The notes beneath the pieces are model-generated. The model did not search any database. It had not been told where the DNA came from and saw only the letters and a list, made by a program, of their open reading frames with translations. Source: Balanoglossus misakiensis (taxonomy: Eukaryota; Hemichordata). Taken from it: 64,000 nt of DNA. Positions 42,151-52,700 of this stretch are shown one piece after another; position 1 is the first letter of the stretch; every line of letters starts with the position of its first letter. The stretch lies in assembly GCA_040954595.2 (NCBI GenBank), contig CM082586.2:372001-436000 (forward strand), read 5' to 3'. The translations under genes were made by a program, and so were the position numbers.

Positions 42151-42690
42151 TCATGGGTTATAGCTCATGTAAATCTTCAAAAATCGACGATTTTTCGAGA
42201 TTGGGAATTTTCAAAATTTTGTCGTTTTTTGAAAAAAAACCATGGTCGATTTTTGAAGATTTTCATGAGCTATAACCCATGTTTTTTTTTCAAAAAATGA
42301 CCAAATTTTGAAAATTCCCAAACTCGAAAAATCGTCGATTTTTGAAGATTTTCATGAGCTATAACCCATGATTTTTTTCGAAAAATGAAATTTTGAAAAT
42401 TCGCGAAGTCGAAAAATTGTCATTTTTGGATGATTTTCATGAGCTATAACACATGATTTTTTTCAAAAAATGAAGAAATTTTGAAAATTCGCGAAGTCGA
42501 AAAATTGATTTTCATGAGCTATAACCCATGGAAATTTGAAAAAAATTGATGAAATTTCGAAAATTTCAAAAGTCAAATTTTTTTCAGATTTGATGATTTT
42601 CATGAGCTATAACCCATGAAAAATGTCCAAAACTGACAAAATCACCGAAAGATTGCAAAGTCGGGAATTTGTTATTTTTTGACAGTTTTC
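42151..42690. repeat. Decayed, mixed satellite monomers at the array edge
   Basis: A large inverted repeat has arms at about 42155-42243 (plus) and 42281-42367 (minus). Next come four or five increasingly divergent minus-orientation units of unequal length, still marked by CATGAGCTATAACCCATG at 42355, 42440 (as AACACATG), 42517 and 42602. These units combine type A features (AAAAATCGACGATTTTTCG) with type B-like ones (GGGAATTTTC, TTTTTTGAAAAA). Identity to either consensus is lost at about 42690. Confidence 0.85.
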
Positions 42691-42772
42691 ATGAACACAC
42701 AGACACAGACACATGCAAACACATATCCTGAGGCAATAACACAAAAGAAACTCTATATTTTATTATTCGCAG
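42691..42772. other. Intron end between satellite and exon
   Basis: A short CA/CAGA-rich stretch (ACACACAGACACAGACACAT) is followed by unique DNA and a pyrimidine-rich tract ending in TTATTATTCGCAG, the acceptor of the exon at 42773. Only about 80 bp separate recognisable satellite from coding sequence. Confidence 0.7.
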
Positions 42773-43149
42773 ACTCTAACGCAGTGCTCCTGTGTGATGG
42801 ACAAAGAGGCTTTCGCCTACTCCACTGTCGACTTGGTTACATTTAGTTCAAAGACAAAAGAACAAGCTTCAGAAATCACAGACTCCAAGTTCATTGTCGA
42901 TCAAGAAACGAGCACAGTTGCCCGGACGAAGAGCGTTGTCACCATGCCAGCTTCAATGCTTGGCAATCCTGAAGTAATTGAGTCTTGGGGTGGCGCTGCA
43001 TATCAGTCACTTGAAATTGACCGCTCTGCTTTGGAGGGTATCTGTGGTCAGCAGTGCACAACTCATCTGATCGTGTTTACAATTCTGCTCTTCATCACGT
43101 CTTTCTTAAATAATATACCACATACATCAGCTCTTGAAATATTACTCAG
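42773..43149 (+). CDS. SLCO gene 1, antepenultimate exon (loop 9-10 end and TM10)
   Basis: 377 nt, start phase 0, donor CTCAG/GTAAGT. It begins TLTQCSCV, equivalent to KFIECECL in gene 2, and ends in LLR with the codon split AG/A. The extracellular stretch between CSC and GIC is about 80 residues, Ser/Thr-rich, and longer than the roughly 50 residues in the paralogue. Confidence 0.88.
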
Positions 43150-43779
43150 GTAAGTAAAACATGTGTCATAACAGTTACAGAGCAGTTCGTGTGTGCATAA
43201 ACATCATCGTTATCTTTACATGTTTAAGAACTGAAAACACTGATAAAATTGCCTGCATCTACATTATATAACATGAAAATAATTCCCTCTGTCGTTTCAC
43301 CATACAGAAGTATAAAGCCTGAAGACAAACCCTTTGCACTTGGAATAAAGAGTATATTCGCTCAAGTATTCGGTAAGATTTCATCGTGGTTTGTTAAGTT
43401 CACAGTTTCTGGATTCGAATACGACTTAATCGAAATTTTATAGAATAGTCGTCATCACCATCATCACTGACAGCTTTACAATGTCTCCACAGCTTGGATA
43501 CCAACACCTATCTACATTGGTACAATTTTGGACTCGACATGTCAGATGTGGGGAAAGACTCCCTGCGGTGACAGAGGAACATGCTGGGTATACGACCTTC
43601 CTTCTTATCGCCTGAAGTACTTTTCAGTCATACTTTTCATGGCCTTTCTTAGTTTTGTCTTCTACCTGTTGACGTGGCTGACACTGAAAAGTAAAAGCGA
43701 GACAGACAGAAAGGAGAATGAGTACAAGGCAGTGGCGATGAACCCCGATGACAATTATTTGAAGCCCGCCAAAGTGTGA
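42773..43779 (+). CDS. Solute carrier organic anion transporter (OATP/SLCO), 3' part of gene
   Basis: Three exons (42773-43149, 43308-43372, 43493-43779) join in frame to give 242 residues and a TGA stop. They encode the C-terminal quarter of an OATP: the end of the cysteine-rich extracellular loop 9-10 (CSC at the exon start, GICGQQC before the membrane), TM10 (THLIVFTILLFITSFL), the family motif SIKPEDKPFALGI, TM11 with the typical IPTPIYIGTILDSTCQMW run, a CG..GTCWVYD loop, TM12 (YFSVILFMAFLSFVFYLLTW) and a charged cytosolic tail ending KPAKV. OATPs are 12-TM plasma-membrane carriers of bulky organic anions; the substrate cannot be read here. The first exon has no start codon of its own, so TM1-9 and the Kazal exon must lie left of the satellite, outside the window, or are lost. 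Intron phases match the neighbouring gene, so the two are tandem paralogues. If the upstream exons are absent, this is a pseudogene fragment. Confidence 0.88.
43308..43372 (+). CDS. SLCO gene 1, penultimate exon (65 nt)
   Basis: Acceptor CATACAG/A and donor TTCG/GTAAGA. It encodes SIKPEDKPFALGIKSIFAQVF. It is the same length (65 nt) and has the same phases (2 in, 1 out) as 63824-63888 in the second gene. Confidence 0.88.
43493..43779 (+). CDS. SLCO gene 1, terminal coding exon (TM11-TM12, tail)
   Basis: Acceptor TCTCCACAG/CT. It completes Ala, continues WIPTPIYIGTILDSTCQMWG, the conserved CG-GTC loop and TM12, and ends at TGA 43777-43779. The tail has about 29 residues rich in Lys, Glu and Asp. 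Confidence 0.9.
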
Positions 43780-44026
43780 AACTGTTTTGCTTCTGTACTA
43801 GTCTGACGAGATCTTTACGATGCTATTAACAATATACGCATATTATATAAAACCACGTATTTCATGTAATATCATATTCCACGAAGAATATTGGTATACC
43901 CTGTTTATCCAGTCGCTTTTTGACACAACAGTTAAGGACATATATATTTCTATAGACCCTCTAATTGCTTAAATAGTCAGGTGTGAATGAACTGCTTGGA
44001 TTTGAAATCCATTGATGGACAACATA

Positions 44027-44032
44027 AATAAA
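44027..44032 (+). terminator. Candidate polyadenylation signal of SLCO gene 1
   Basis: AATAAA lies about 250 bp after the stop codon, the first canonical hexamer I see downstream. A GT-rich stretch (TTTGTGTAATTATAAGTGG) follows within about 20-35 bp, as expected of a cleavage region. It would give a 3' UTR of roughly 0.27 kb. Confidence 0.55.
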
Positions 44033-45996
44033 AGTTAGGAAAAAAATTTGTGTAATTATAAGTGGTTCTCTGCCTTTATATAATATATTTTCTTATCGCT
44101 TTAAGCAGAGCGCAAGTGACGAGTTACATTCGTAAATACGACAGTAAAACCCAATGGCTCTGGTTTATTGTTGACAAAGGGAATAATGCATGGATGTACA
44201 TCAACCTTTAACCTTTAAATTGTGGCTGGGTTCAAATTTAGCTTTCATCCGGGGATTCAGCCGTCATCAATCAACGATTGAATGCAGTAAAAATGGAAAA
44301 GTAAACGGGGTCATATGGATCTTCTGACAAACCAACCAGCTGCATCCAGAGTTGATGTCGCAAGAAGCTTCACATCACGGGGAGTTCGCCGCATAGACGC
44401 CAGACGCGACGCACGTAAATACCAGTGGCCTTGTTCAAGTTGTTTTTCGTTTTGTATTAGTTCTATTCAATGCAAATATATTATCATTGATTGACACTTT
44501 CATATAACTGTCTAATCTTCTTTAACGCTTATGTAAGTGAACTGTTGCTGTGTTTAGCTCTTCTTTTTCCATTGTCCGGTGTATTATTATGCAAATAGGG
44601 CAGTGTGTAAACGCTGAGCACAGCGTCCTCAGCCAGAGCGTAACACCAGTAGCGCCGCGCGAGAAGCAAACTTCTCTCATTCCGTGTCCATTCTTGGTGA
44701 AGTCACGTCACTGCACAGTAACTACAATTGGTCCCAACGGGGTAGGTACATTTCATTTCAAATGAACTATTTTGACGCGCATGCAAACTAGTTAAATTTG
44801 GTTTTGAAAGGAATAGAAAGCAATCAGTCTGTCTGTTCCCTTTTGTTCTGTTTACTTAAATAAATGTAGGCATCCCCACCCAGTAATTACATGAACTAGT
44901 ACTTTCTGAATATAACCACGTGGTATTAAATGACAGAGATGTGGGATTGTCAGGCAGAGTAAAAACGCTGTAGTTATTGGCGATGATACAACAGACGAGA
45001 TGAGCGTTTTGGCCGACATATGTATTGTAATTTGTGCCATTGGCCCAGCATGTGAACATTGTATGGACAGTGTAACTTACAGGGCCCACTCGTTTTCCCA
45101 CACACTCACGACAACGGACGAAGATGCATTGCATCGTAACTTTTACTAAATTGAAGTTGTGATCTCTCCCATTTCCGTAGTTGTATAGTCAAGCTTGTTC
45201 GTTTTGTGAGTCTTGTTCAGCTGGGGGTTGATTTATCGATCGAAACATTTTACTTGGCGTCTATTTAAACCATTTGTACATCAAAGGGGCGAGCGTAGGG
45301 TGATAGGTCATACGCACAAAGAAGAAAGCCTAGTTCATGGAGGGTCACTTTTTAGGTGTAGCCAAAGAGTTTCTCACGGTGTTTATTGTCTCGCTCACGA
45401 TCATATGCGCCACAGCCTTTCACAACCATCTCTATTCAATTGACCATCAAAACAAAACTTTGTTAGTCTGTAATGACAGGCTCTTAAACCGCCTGAGGGC
45501 GTTCTTATCCTTGGCCAGCGACAACAATCGATATGTACCTTTCTCTGACTTCGCACATTCAACGGGTGGAGAAAATTTTAAAGCTTTCAGGGCGCAGAAG
45601 GTGAAAAACTTTCAGATGATCAATCACAGCATGAAGTCTTCATAATTTGGAGTGCTTTGTCAGCTTGAAGCCGTAAACATTGAACAAAACACAGAGAAAC
45701 CGTCATGTCAATTATGCAACGGTCGACAGATAAAACAATGAGCGAAATGCGGATGAACGCTATAGCTACAGGTGTGATTAAAGACAAATACATGTGTAAT
45801 GCAACTGCGGATGCATCCGTGCAGTTATTCGCAAATGACTTTCAAAGACGTTCACAAGTTAAGTGGACATGGTTGCAAGTGACTGAAAGGTGAATCAATG
45901 TCGTAACCCTTAATTTACATATCAATGGAATCCCAGACTTCTTTAGCACTCACAAAATAACAGGGTGTAAATGCTGGGGTATAGAAAACCATGTAT

Positions 45997-46447
45997 CACG
46001 TGATTATAGCAGGTCGCGACCTGTAGAGTGTTCAATAACATGTTTACATTACTTTGTCGCTTACTTTCAGTTGTGAGAACTTAAATCCATAGGGGTCGAC
46101 CATTTGATATATTGAAGGGGACTAGAGTAATAAAATACTCGTTGTCACCAAAATATGAAATGAAATGTTTGCCTTTGCAGTACAACGGGAAAAGGCTTGT
46201 TGCCAGGGAAATTGAATATATTGGCTTCAGTGGTATATTGAGTTGCGAGCCGTTTTGCGATCATTCGTGGCAAAGAAACATGTTATGATATGTCACGTGC
46301 GCCAAAAGTTTTCTCAGTGCCAGCAATTTTGTTCTTATGACATTGACGTCATCACTGTCACGCAAACAGTCAATAGTGCACGTTATTCTTCCCCTTGCTT
46401 ATGACGTCACACACAAAAACTATACACAGTGCGCTTGAGACCACGTG
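45997..46447. promoter_or_regulatory. Candidate regulatory cluster: CREs and E-boxes
   Basis: Within 450 bp there are two full CREB/ATF palindromes TGACGTCA (46344-46351 and 46402-46409) and three CACGTG E-boxes (45997-46002, 46294-46299, 46442-46447). The cluster is about 1.8 kb upstream of the start codon of SLCO gene 2, so it could be an upstream enhancer or an alternative promoter. This is a motif match only. Confidence 0.35.
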
Positions 46448-47345
46448 GTATACATCATAATACGCGCGAGTACTAGTATATTATAGGTCAATAACCGAGT
46501 CAGAGAAACAAGTTCAAGGACAACTATGTTTTTCTGAAGTAACAAAGGACACTAAACGATGCTATGATTCAAATATTAATGTGTAGATTACCTATACAGT
46601 ATAATATGAATATATTTAATAAATTTGATATTTGTGTGTTCATGTTAAAAAATTCCCTCACTTTAATTTCAGTGTCTCGATAACGGATTCGTTGTGTGTG
46701 CTAATTATATTTGTGCTTCAGAATGCAATCGATAAAACCATCAGAAAGATGAATATATTTTCAGAAACACATATTTAGGTCACTTGGCATGGCCATTGTA
46801 TGTGCAGCAATGATAGGCTCTGTTTCATTACATATCCTTAAATAACAGGATTCGTCCATAAATCCTCTGATGACCCAAATCGATTGTAAGCTTCTATATC
46901 TGGAGACTTGATGAAAACCTAATCAAGAAAGACTTAACGTTAATTAGCTTACTCCCAGTCATCAAGGTATATTTAAAATGTAATGACTTCTGAAAACATT
47001 ATTAAAATTGCATGAGGGAAAAGCGGTAATAAGTTTTCAATGATATTGAAATTAAAATGGTAATTGAGAAATAGGAGCAAACGACGGAAAGACAGACATT
47101 TTACTGACTGATTTTGATCAACTTGATATACACATGAAACTTGATATTATAGGAATATAAATAAAGTTTACAGAAGCTAGAAGCTATCATCCAACTTGCA
47201 CGATAATTCAAACAGCACTCCGCAGTTTAAACACAATCTATTTGCCATCACTTAAAAGGAAAACACAAAGTTGATCGAAAATTGATTGTCCACTCAAGCG
47301 GTTTGTGGCATTACACGTTTGTACATTTGGTGAGCCAAATGTATG

Positions 47346-47403
47346 TCTCTCTCTCTCTCTCCCCTCCCCCCTCTCTCTCTCCCTCCTTCTCCTTCTTTCT
47401 TTT
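47346..47403 (+). repeat. Polypyrimidine (CT)n tract
   Basis: 58 uninterrupted pyrimidines: two (CT) runs flank CCCCTCCCCC with rough mirror symmetry. Such tracts can adopt triplex (H-DNA). It lies about 0.8 kb upstream of SLCO gene 2. Confidence 0.85.
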
Positions 47404-47989
47404 ATCTCTCCCTCGTTGCAAACTCATGGCTAATCCGACGTAAAGACGCCCACACTGTTCATGCATGCGGTTACTTGCCTGTGGCAGCGATGTCTAATAA
47501 TAAATTGATATTGAAGGTCGAGCAGTCATCGATCATCGTGATAATGTCTAACGTTTTCATCAGCCTTCCATTATTTTTCTTCGTCAATTTTATAGTTATT
47601 CTCCCCTTGATCTTTCGCACATATTCTAATTCACAAAGTATTTAATCAATTATTCATAGAGGACACTGTGCAAAAGGAATAAAATTATGTTTTTCACCAG
47701 ATAAATTACGTAAGATCTCAAGTTGTTTGACGATGAACGTTTAATGAAGGATCTTCGTGAGCAATTGTAATAAAACACGTAGCATCTTGTCTGATATTGT
47801 TTTTTAATTTAAGAGTAAGGGGATTAATTTACTAAGACAGCACAATATGCAACCTTCACATTTATTGTTCATTCAAAATTATACTTTCACCATTGTCTTT
47901 CTAAATGTTCACAGACAAAAGCATATCATGTCTTACATATTTTTCATTTTGTTTTCTTCGTAGACTCGAAGACAAGTCGTTAAGAAGAT

Positions 47990-48168
47990 GCGCGCACGAT
48001 AAGTATATCGTCATAGCAACGGGTTTAGCGATTGGTTCTCCACTATATCGTAATTAAAAACTGTCCGCTGGTTTTGTGTCGATATTCGTTTTTGAGTCTT
48101 CTTCGGGAAGAGTAGACTTTTGATCAGAGCCGTCGATGTTTATTGGATAAAAAACGTGTGCTGTTGAG
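47990..48168 (+). promoter_or_regulatory. Proximal promoter and 5' UTR of SLCO gene 2
   Basis: An inverted CCAAT box (GATTGG) at about 48030 follows CATAGCAAC, an RFX-like half-site. No clear TATA box is seen. The 5' UTR probably begins somewhere between 48050 and 48120. An in-frame TAA at 48148-48150 lies 21 nt before the ATG at 48169 with no ATG in between, which fixes the start in this exon. The start context is GAGATGT, with G at -3. An upstream non-coding exon cannot be excluded. Confidence 0.4.
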
Positions 48169-49729
48169 ATGTCGGTATCTAGCTCAGACAGTAGTTGCGA
48201 CCTCGATGAATATTATGCTAATCGCACAAGTAAAAGTAGCCCAGATATTAGCTCGCTCAGCAGTGCTGGCTCATTGTCTGATCACGTGACAGGTTATTAT
48301 CATCATAGTGGGAGCTCGTCCAGAACAGGAAGTAGGGGAACACTTGACGATACAGAACAGGGGGTGGAGCCTTTGGAAACGTCCCCTCTTTTCTCATTGA
48401 CACCCGACAGAAGTTTAAGCGATGTCAGATTGACTGATTCCCCCTCCCCCTCCAATGATTCTGCAAAGAGGCGTTCGTATCCGACGAGTGAAAACGTTTT
48501 GTCAGAGGAAGGGAACAGTGGCTGCGCAGGCGCCTTACCCTGTCTGCGCGATGTTCAACCAGTGTCGGAGTCAACATTCAGCAGTCCCTCGAGATCGGGT
48601 CTATCGAGAGCCAGTGAGAGTCGACCGAGCATAAACGGTTCACAGCATAGTGTGCATTCCCAGGGAGTGGAAAGAGAAAGTCGTTCGCCGTCCGCGTCGG
48701 GCTCAGCGAACGCACTGCAGGACAATATGGAAAGCACGCGCGCACCGATACCGCAATCTGAGGTTGACATGGAAACCAGCAACGAAGCAGGCGGATTGTC
48801 GCGTCTTGAGCCCGAGGGCAGGCATAGTTCTTCGCATGATAGTTTAACGCACCAAAACGGTAGTGTACCCAGCCTAAATCGTGCAGGTGTTTCAGGAAGT
48901 AGGTCCAGCCTCAGCCAGGACAAGAAAGAAGAGAAAACCGCAGCAGAAAACAAAAGCAACAGCAGTAGGGAAAACATAACAGCAATGGGTGTAACAGGTG
49001 ATGATGGCAACATAGAGAAAGATCAAGACGACCAACAGAGACCGAAATCCAATGTGATTGTTCACATCAATGATGGTAGCAATGATTCTGATGATATGGG
49101 TACTGATCACAAATGCGGTTTATGCTGTTGTACATGTGGGTGTGTACAGAGGCTGGCCAATTCCAAATATTTCCTCTTCATGGTCTGTACTCTGTTGCTT
49201 CTGCAAACTTATCTGGCGGGGTTCATGGCGAGTATGATCACCACAATCGAGCGGCGATTTGATCTCTTCACCACTGAAGTGGGAATTCTGGCCAGCATGT
49301 ACGAAGTCGGAAGTTTGGTCGCCGTCGTCGTCGTTTCGTTCTGGGGCGGCAAGTCTAGTAGTCATCGACCGAAGTGGATCGCCGTTGGTGCATTCTTCAT
49401 CGTTGCCGGCTGCGCGGTGACTGTCTTGCCGCAGTTCCTCAGCGATCCTTACGACCCGTACGGCTATGACGGCTACGATGCATCTATCGACATCTACAAG
49501 ATGAACTACCGGGAAAGACTTTGCAATGCGTCCGCTGAAGCGCCGCAGTTCGACCGATGCGATTCCGATTCGCCGATGTTGTTTGGAAAGAAGGATATGA
49601 TTTTCTATTTCTACCTGATGCTGGCCCTTGGACAGCTACTTGTTGGAATGGGATCAACTCCTGTGATAACGCTAGGCGTTGCTTACATCGATGACAATAT
49701 TTCTAGCAGAGCCGCTCCATTGTACATCA
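48169..49729 (+). CDS. SLCO gene 2, exon 1 (N-terminal tail, TM1-TM4)
   Basis: 1561 nt, ATG to donor ATCA/GTAAGT, phase 1 out. The first 315 codons are rich in Ser, Gly, Asn and Glu with no fold I recognise. The membrane part covers TM1 ([19 protein letters not shown]), TM2, TM3 and TM4 ([19 protein letters not shown]). The TM3-TM4 loop has tyrosine/aspartate repeats ([12 protein letters not shown]) and an N-glycosylation sequon CNAS. The open frame continues 39 nt past the donor to a stop, but intron read-through is not needed because exon 2 joins perfectly. Confidence 0.92.
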
Positions 49730-52700
49730 GTAAGTTGAACACATTTGTAATTATCTGTATTCAGTCTTGAAGGTCGCTCATCTTTTCTTCTTCTTGAATT
49801 CTCAGCCAAGCAATCTCCTTCGCGCGGGGCACAGACATTTTAGCGTGCATAGAAACCGCAACCTCTGAACCGCCGGGAATTCTTAATATTTGTTGAGCAT
49901 TTCTATAAACATTACGAACGAGAGATATTTTCGGTCTGTCGCATGTAGCTAATCAGTTCACGCTGTGACATCAATTAAGGAATAATTATGAACGGTCCAC
50001 AATCGTTCAAAATAAATACTGCGGGGTTTCATAATTTATCTAAACCTCTCTCGTTGTCATTAGCATGACAGTGATCGCTCCTCTTCTGAAAACATTGAAC
50101 TTCGAGGGCATTAATTTCAGGTCATTTGATGAAGCGATATAACTATTCGCGCCTGGGGAAACGTTGATCGATTTTTAAGTTTTATTTAAAGTCTGTGGAA
50201 CTTTATCGTAGTATGCGAAGTATAAATATATGGATATGAATTTCAACAGATTTGCCAAGCTATTATGCTTATTGGAGAAGTAAACAGTTATAGTTTTTAT
50301 AATCTCATGAATACAATATTTCCAACATAATTTTATACTACTTTTAATAGACCACACAATGATAGCGAAGTTATTTATTCTCAAAGTTTGTTCACGAGGT
50401 TTTCGTAAATAATGAACGTTTGATCGACATCATTATGTTCTAACTTAAACACGCAACATTTTATGACCATGTCATACAAACACGTCGTGAAGGTCAAAGC
50501 CATCCATTTAATACTCTACTACATATCGAGTTTCTAATGCATTGATATTTAATAAAATAATCTCAAAGTATAATTTGATATTTTATTGCAATAAAATAGG
50601 CCACAGTCCTCAATGCTAGTGACGTACAATTTACTGGGATTTTGGTTTCATGCAGCAATAATATCTTTGCAGTCGCGGCGGGGAATCATTCTGTCGGACC
50701 TGACACCCTTCGTCTCCAAATACCGACAATAACTTTCCCGCGCATAATCATTTGTGTGGCAATTTAAGGCGTAGGCATTTGTACGAGCAAAGCCAGCTAT
50801 TTTTACAGACGAAAAATACGTAATGGTATAGCTAAAATAAAAATAAAACCATCACGGAAAATATAAAGGTTGGGGTGTTATAAGCTTATTGGGCGAATCA
50901 AACAGTTGAGACTTTTCGAAGAACGTATTAAGATAGAATGATCAATATTATCTACACAGTGAATACAAAATCTGGATCAAACATAAAAATGTGAAAGTAT
51001 ACGCAACTAGGCAGTCAACAAATGTCCTCATTAGGGTTTCAAAAAGTGGATAAAATACAGATAGATCAATTTGGCGCAAATTAACAAAAGAATTGCCACC
51101 ATCGCTCGCCCAAGGAATATGCTTCTTTTCGTCAACCAGCATATGGCGAGTCTTTCTAGCGCATGTTTGTATTTATGTAAATATATCGACGAATTTGTAA
51201 TAATGTGAAATCATGACCACCTAAGCTGATCTGTATTAGTCATGATAGGAAAATAGGGCGCGGCGGAAGAGAGATAATAACAGATGAATAGGAATTGATG
51301 AGAATCTAAAATTCGTTTGAAGGAGGGCGATATTTTTGTTGGCAGTGATGTTGGAGGTACGCGATTCCTCTTGAATAGAAAAATGGTAGAATCAACACGT
51401 GGGACTTTCTTCGGGTTGTTTCGCATTGAAATGATATGTACAGCAATACATTCAAAGAAATACGATGTTCAGTAACTTAGGTGTGCCTTTCAGACATAGC
51501 GGTGTTTTGCCAAGTAGCTTTGCCGTATAATGCGTGTACATGCACGCACCGAATAGAACCTTGTATCGTTTCTCTGATATTGCGTCTCTTTGTGTATTTC
51601 CCAAGAGAACCCCACAGTCATTGAAAATAAGACATGTTTACTCGTCCAACAGACCCCACGCTCTGTCTCGAAGACAATGGTCGGTCCTGAATACTGCTGT
51701 TTCGAACCATCACTGTTTCTTTGCCGAATGCAGAGGAAAACGTACTAGACAGACATGATTTATGAAGATTTTTCACCCTTCTTTCGCTGTTGCTAAGTAT
51801 TATAAACCAAATTACGGCACTTTAAAATTACTTAAATATAATGCAACAACAAAGCCGTGTGGTTTCACCCTTTTCAACCATGCTGTGAAAGACTTGATGT
51901 TCGAACATATATTACCTAAGGCGCGTTGTTATATAGTGATGTTCCGTGGAACCAAAAATTTAGGTTATCCCTCACAATATTTAATAATTTTGATGTACTG
52001 ATATAACATCAAATTTCATTCCACGGATCATCATTTTCACGAGTCCAGGTCACCTGTGTCAATTCACTTATTAAACTCCGCCACAATAAAATGGAGATTG
52101 CTGGGCATGTTTTTTTATTACGACGTTGTATGAATTATGAATCAATATTCTGCCCTGACAAGACGCAGTATTTTGATGTACTGAAACAACATTCTCGTTT
52201 TATGGATACAACCATGATTAAAATGTAATTGCCACGTGTACGGGTCATCTGTGTCAATTGAGTTATTAACCCTTTCACCACCATGGTTCAGTCCAAACCC
52301 ATTGTTTTCTATGGTTAGGTTGGACCTCTAAAATGGAACTAGGGGGTGAAAGGGTTAAACGTTATTAAATCTGCTAAACCAAAGATGTATCTATAGAATA
52401 ACCATGACAACCGTCTTAGAAAATCCTTCAAGGCGAGATGTTGCTGAAAGCAGGTTATATGGCTTTCTAAGTGGGATCTACTCTGATGGTGTTGTTTGCT
52501 TTGAGTAGAATTAAGTCATTTGCACTTGAAATAAATCAACATGGGTGGAAATCGATGAAATCATATTTTATTGCTGGTAAAACATGGAGAGGGAGAATAT
52601 AGATGTAGAGCTAAATTTAATTTGAGTTCTTGTTATACATTTAGAAACGTAGGGCACCTGTTAAACTTTTAGACAAGTCTGGCCCCTTTACCATTTAATG

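Larger units (their letters stand above)
43780..47989. other. Intergenic region between the two SLCO paralogues
   Basis: It holds the 3' UTR of gene 1 at its left end, then AT-rich unique DNA without a gene I can support. Small open frames occur (45337-45645 is the longest plausible one) but lack splice or homology support. Named sub-features are the motif cluster at 45997-46447 and the pyrimidine tract at 47346-47403. I see nothing else of note. Confidence 0.6.

Noticed and set aside
1-42690. CRISPR-like regular array
   Set aside because: Monomers are contiguous without unique spacers, the host is an animal, and no cas genes are present.
1-42690. Centromere
   Set aside because: Size and homogeneity would fit, but blocks are short and inverted and a gene begins 80 bp away. 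No sequence evidence for centromere function, so I call it satellite only.
44215-44290. tRNA-derived SINE (GGGTTCAAATTTA resembles a B box)
   Set aside because: No matching A box at the right distance, no tail and no target-site duplication.
48555-49013. 152-codon open frame opposite SLCO gene 2 exon 1
   Set aside because: It is a shadow of the Ser-rich coding exon; no independent support.
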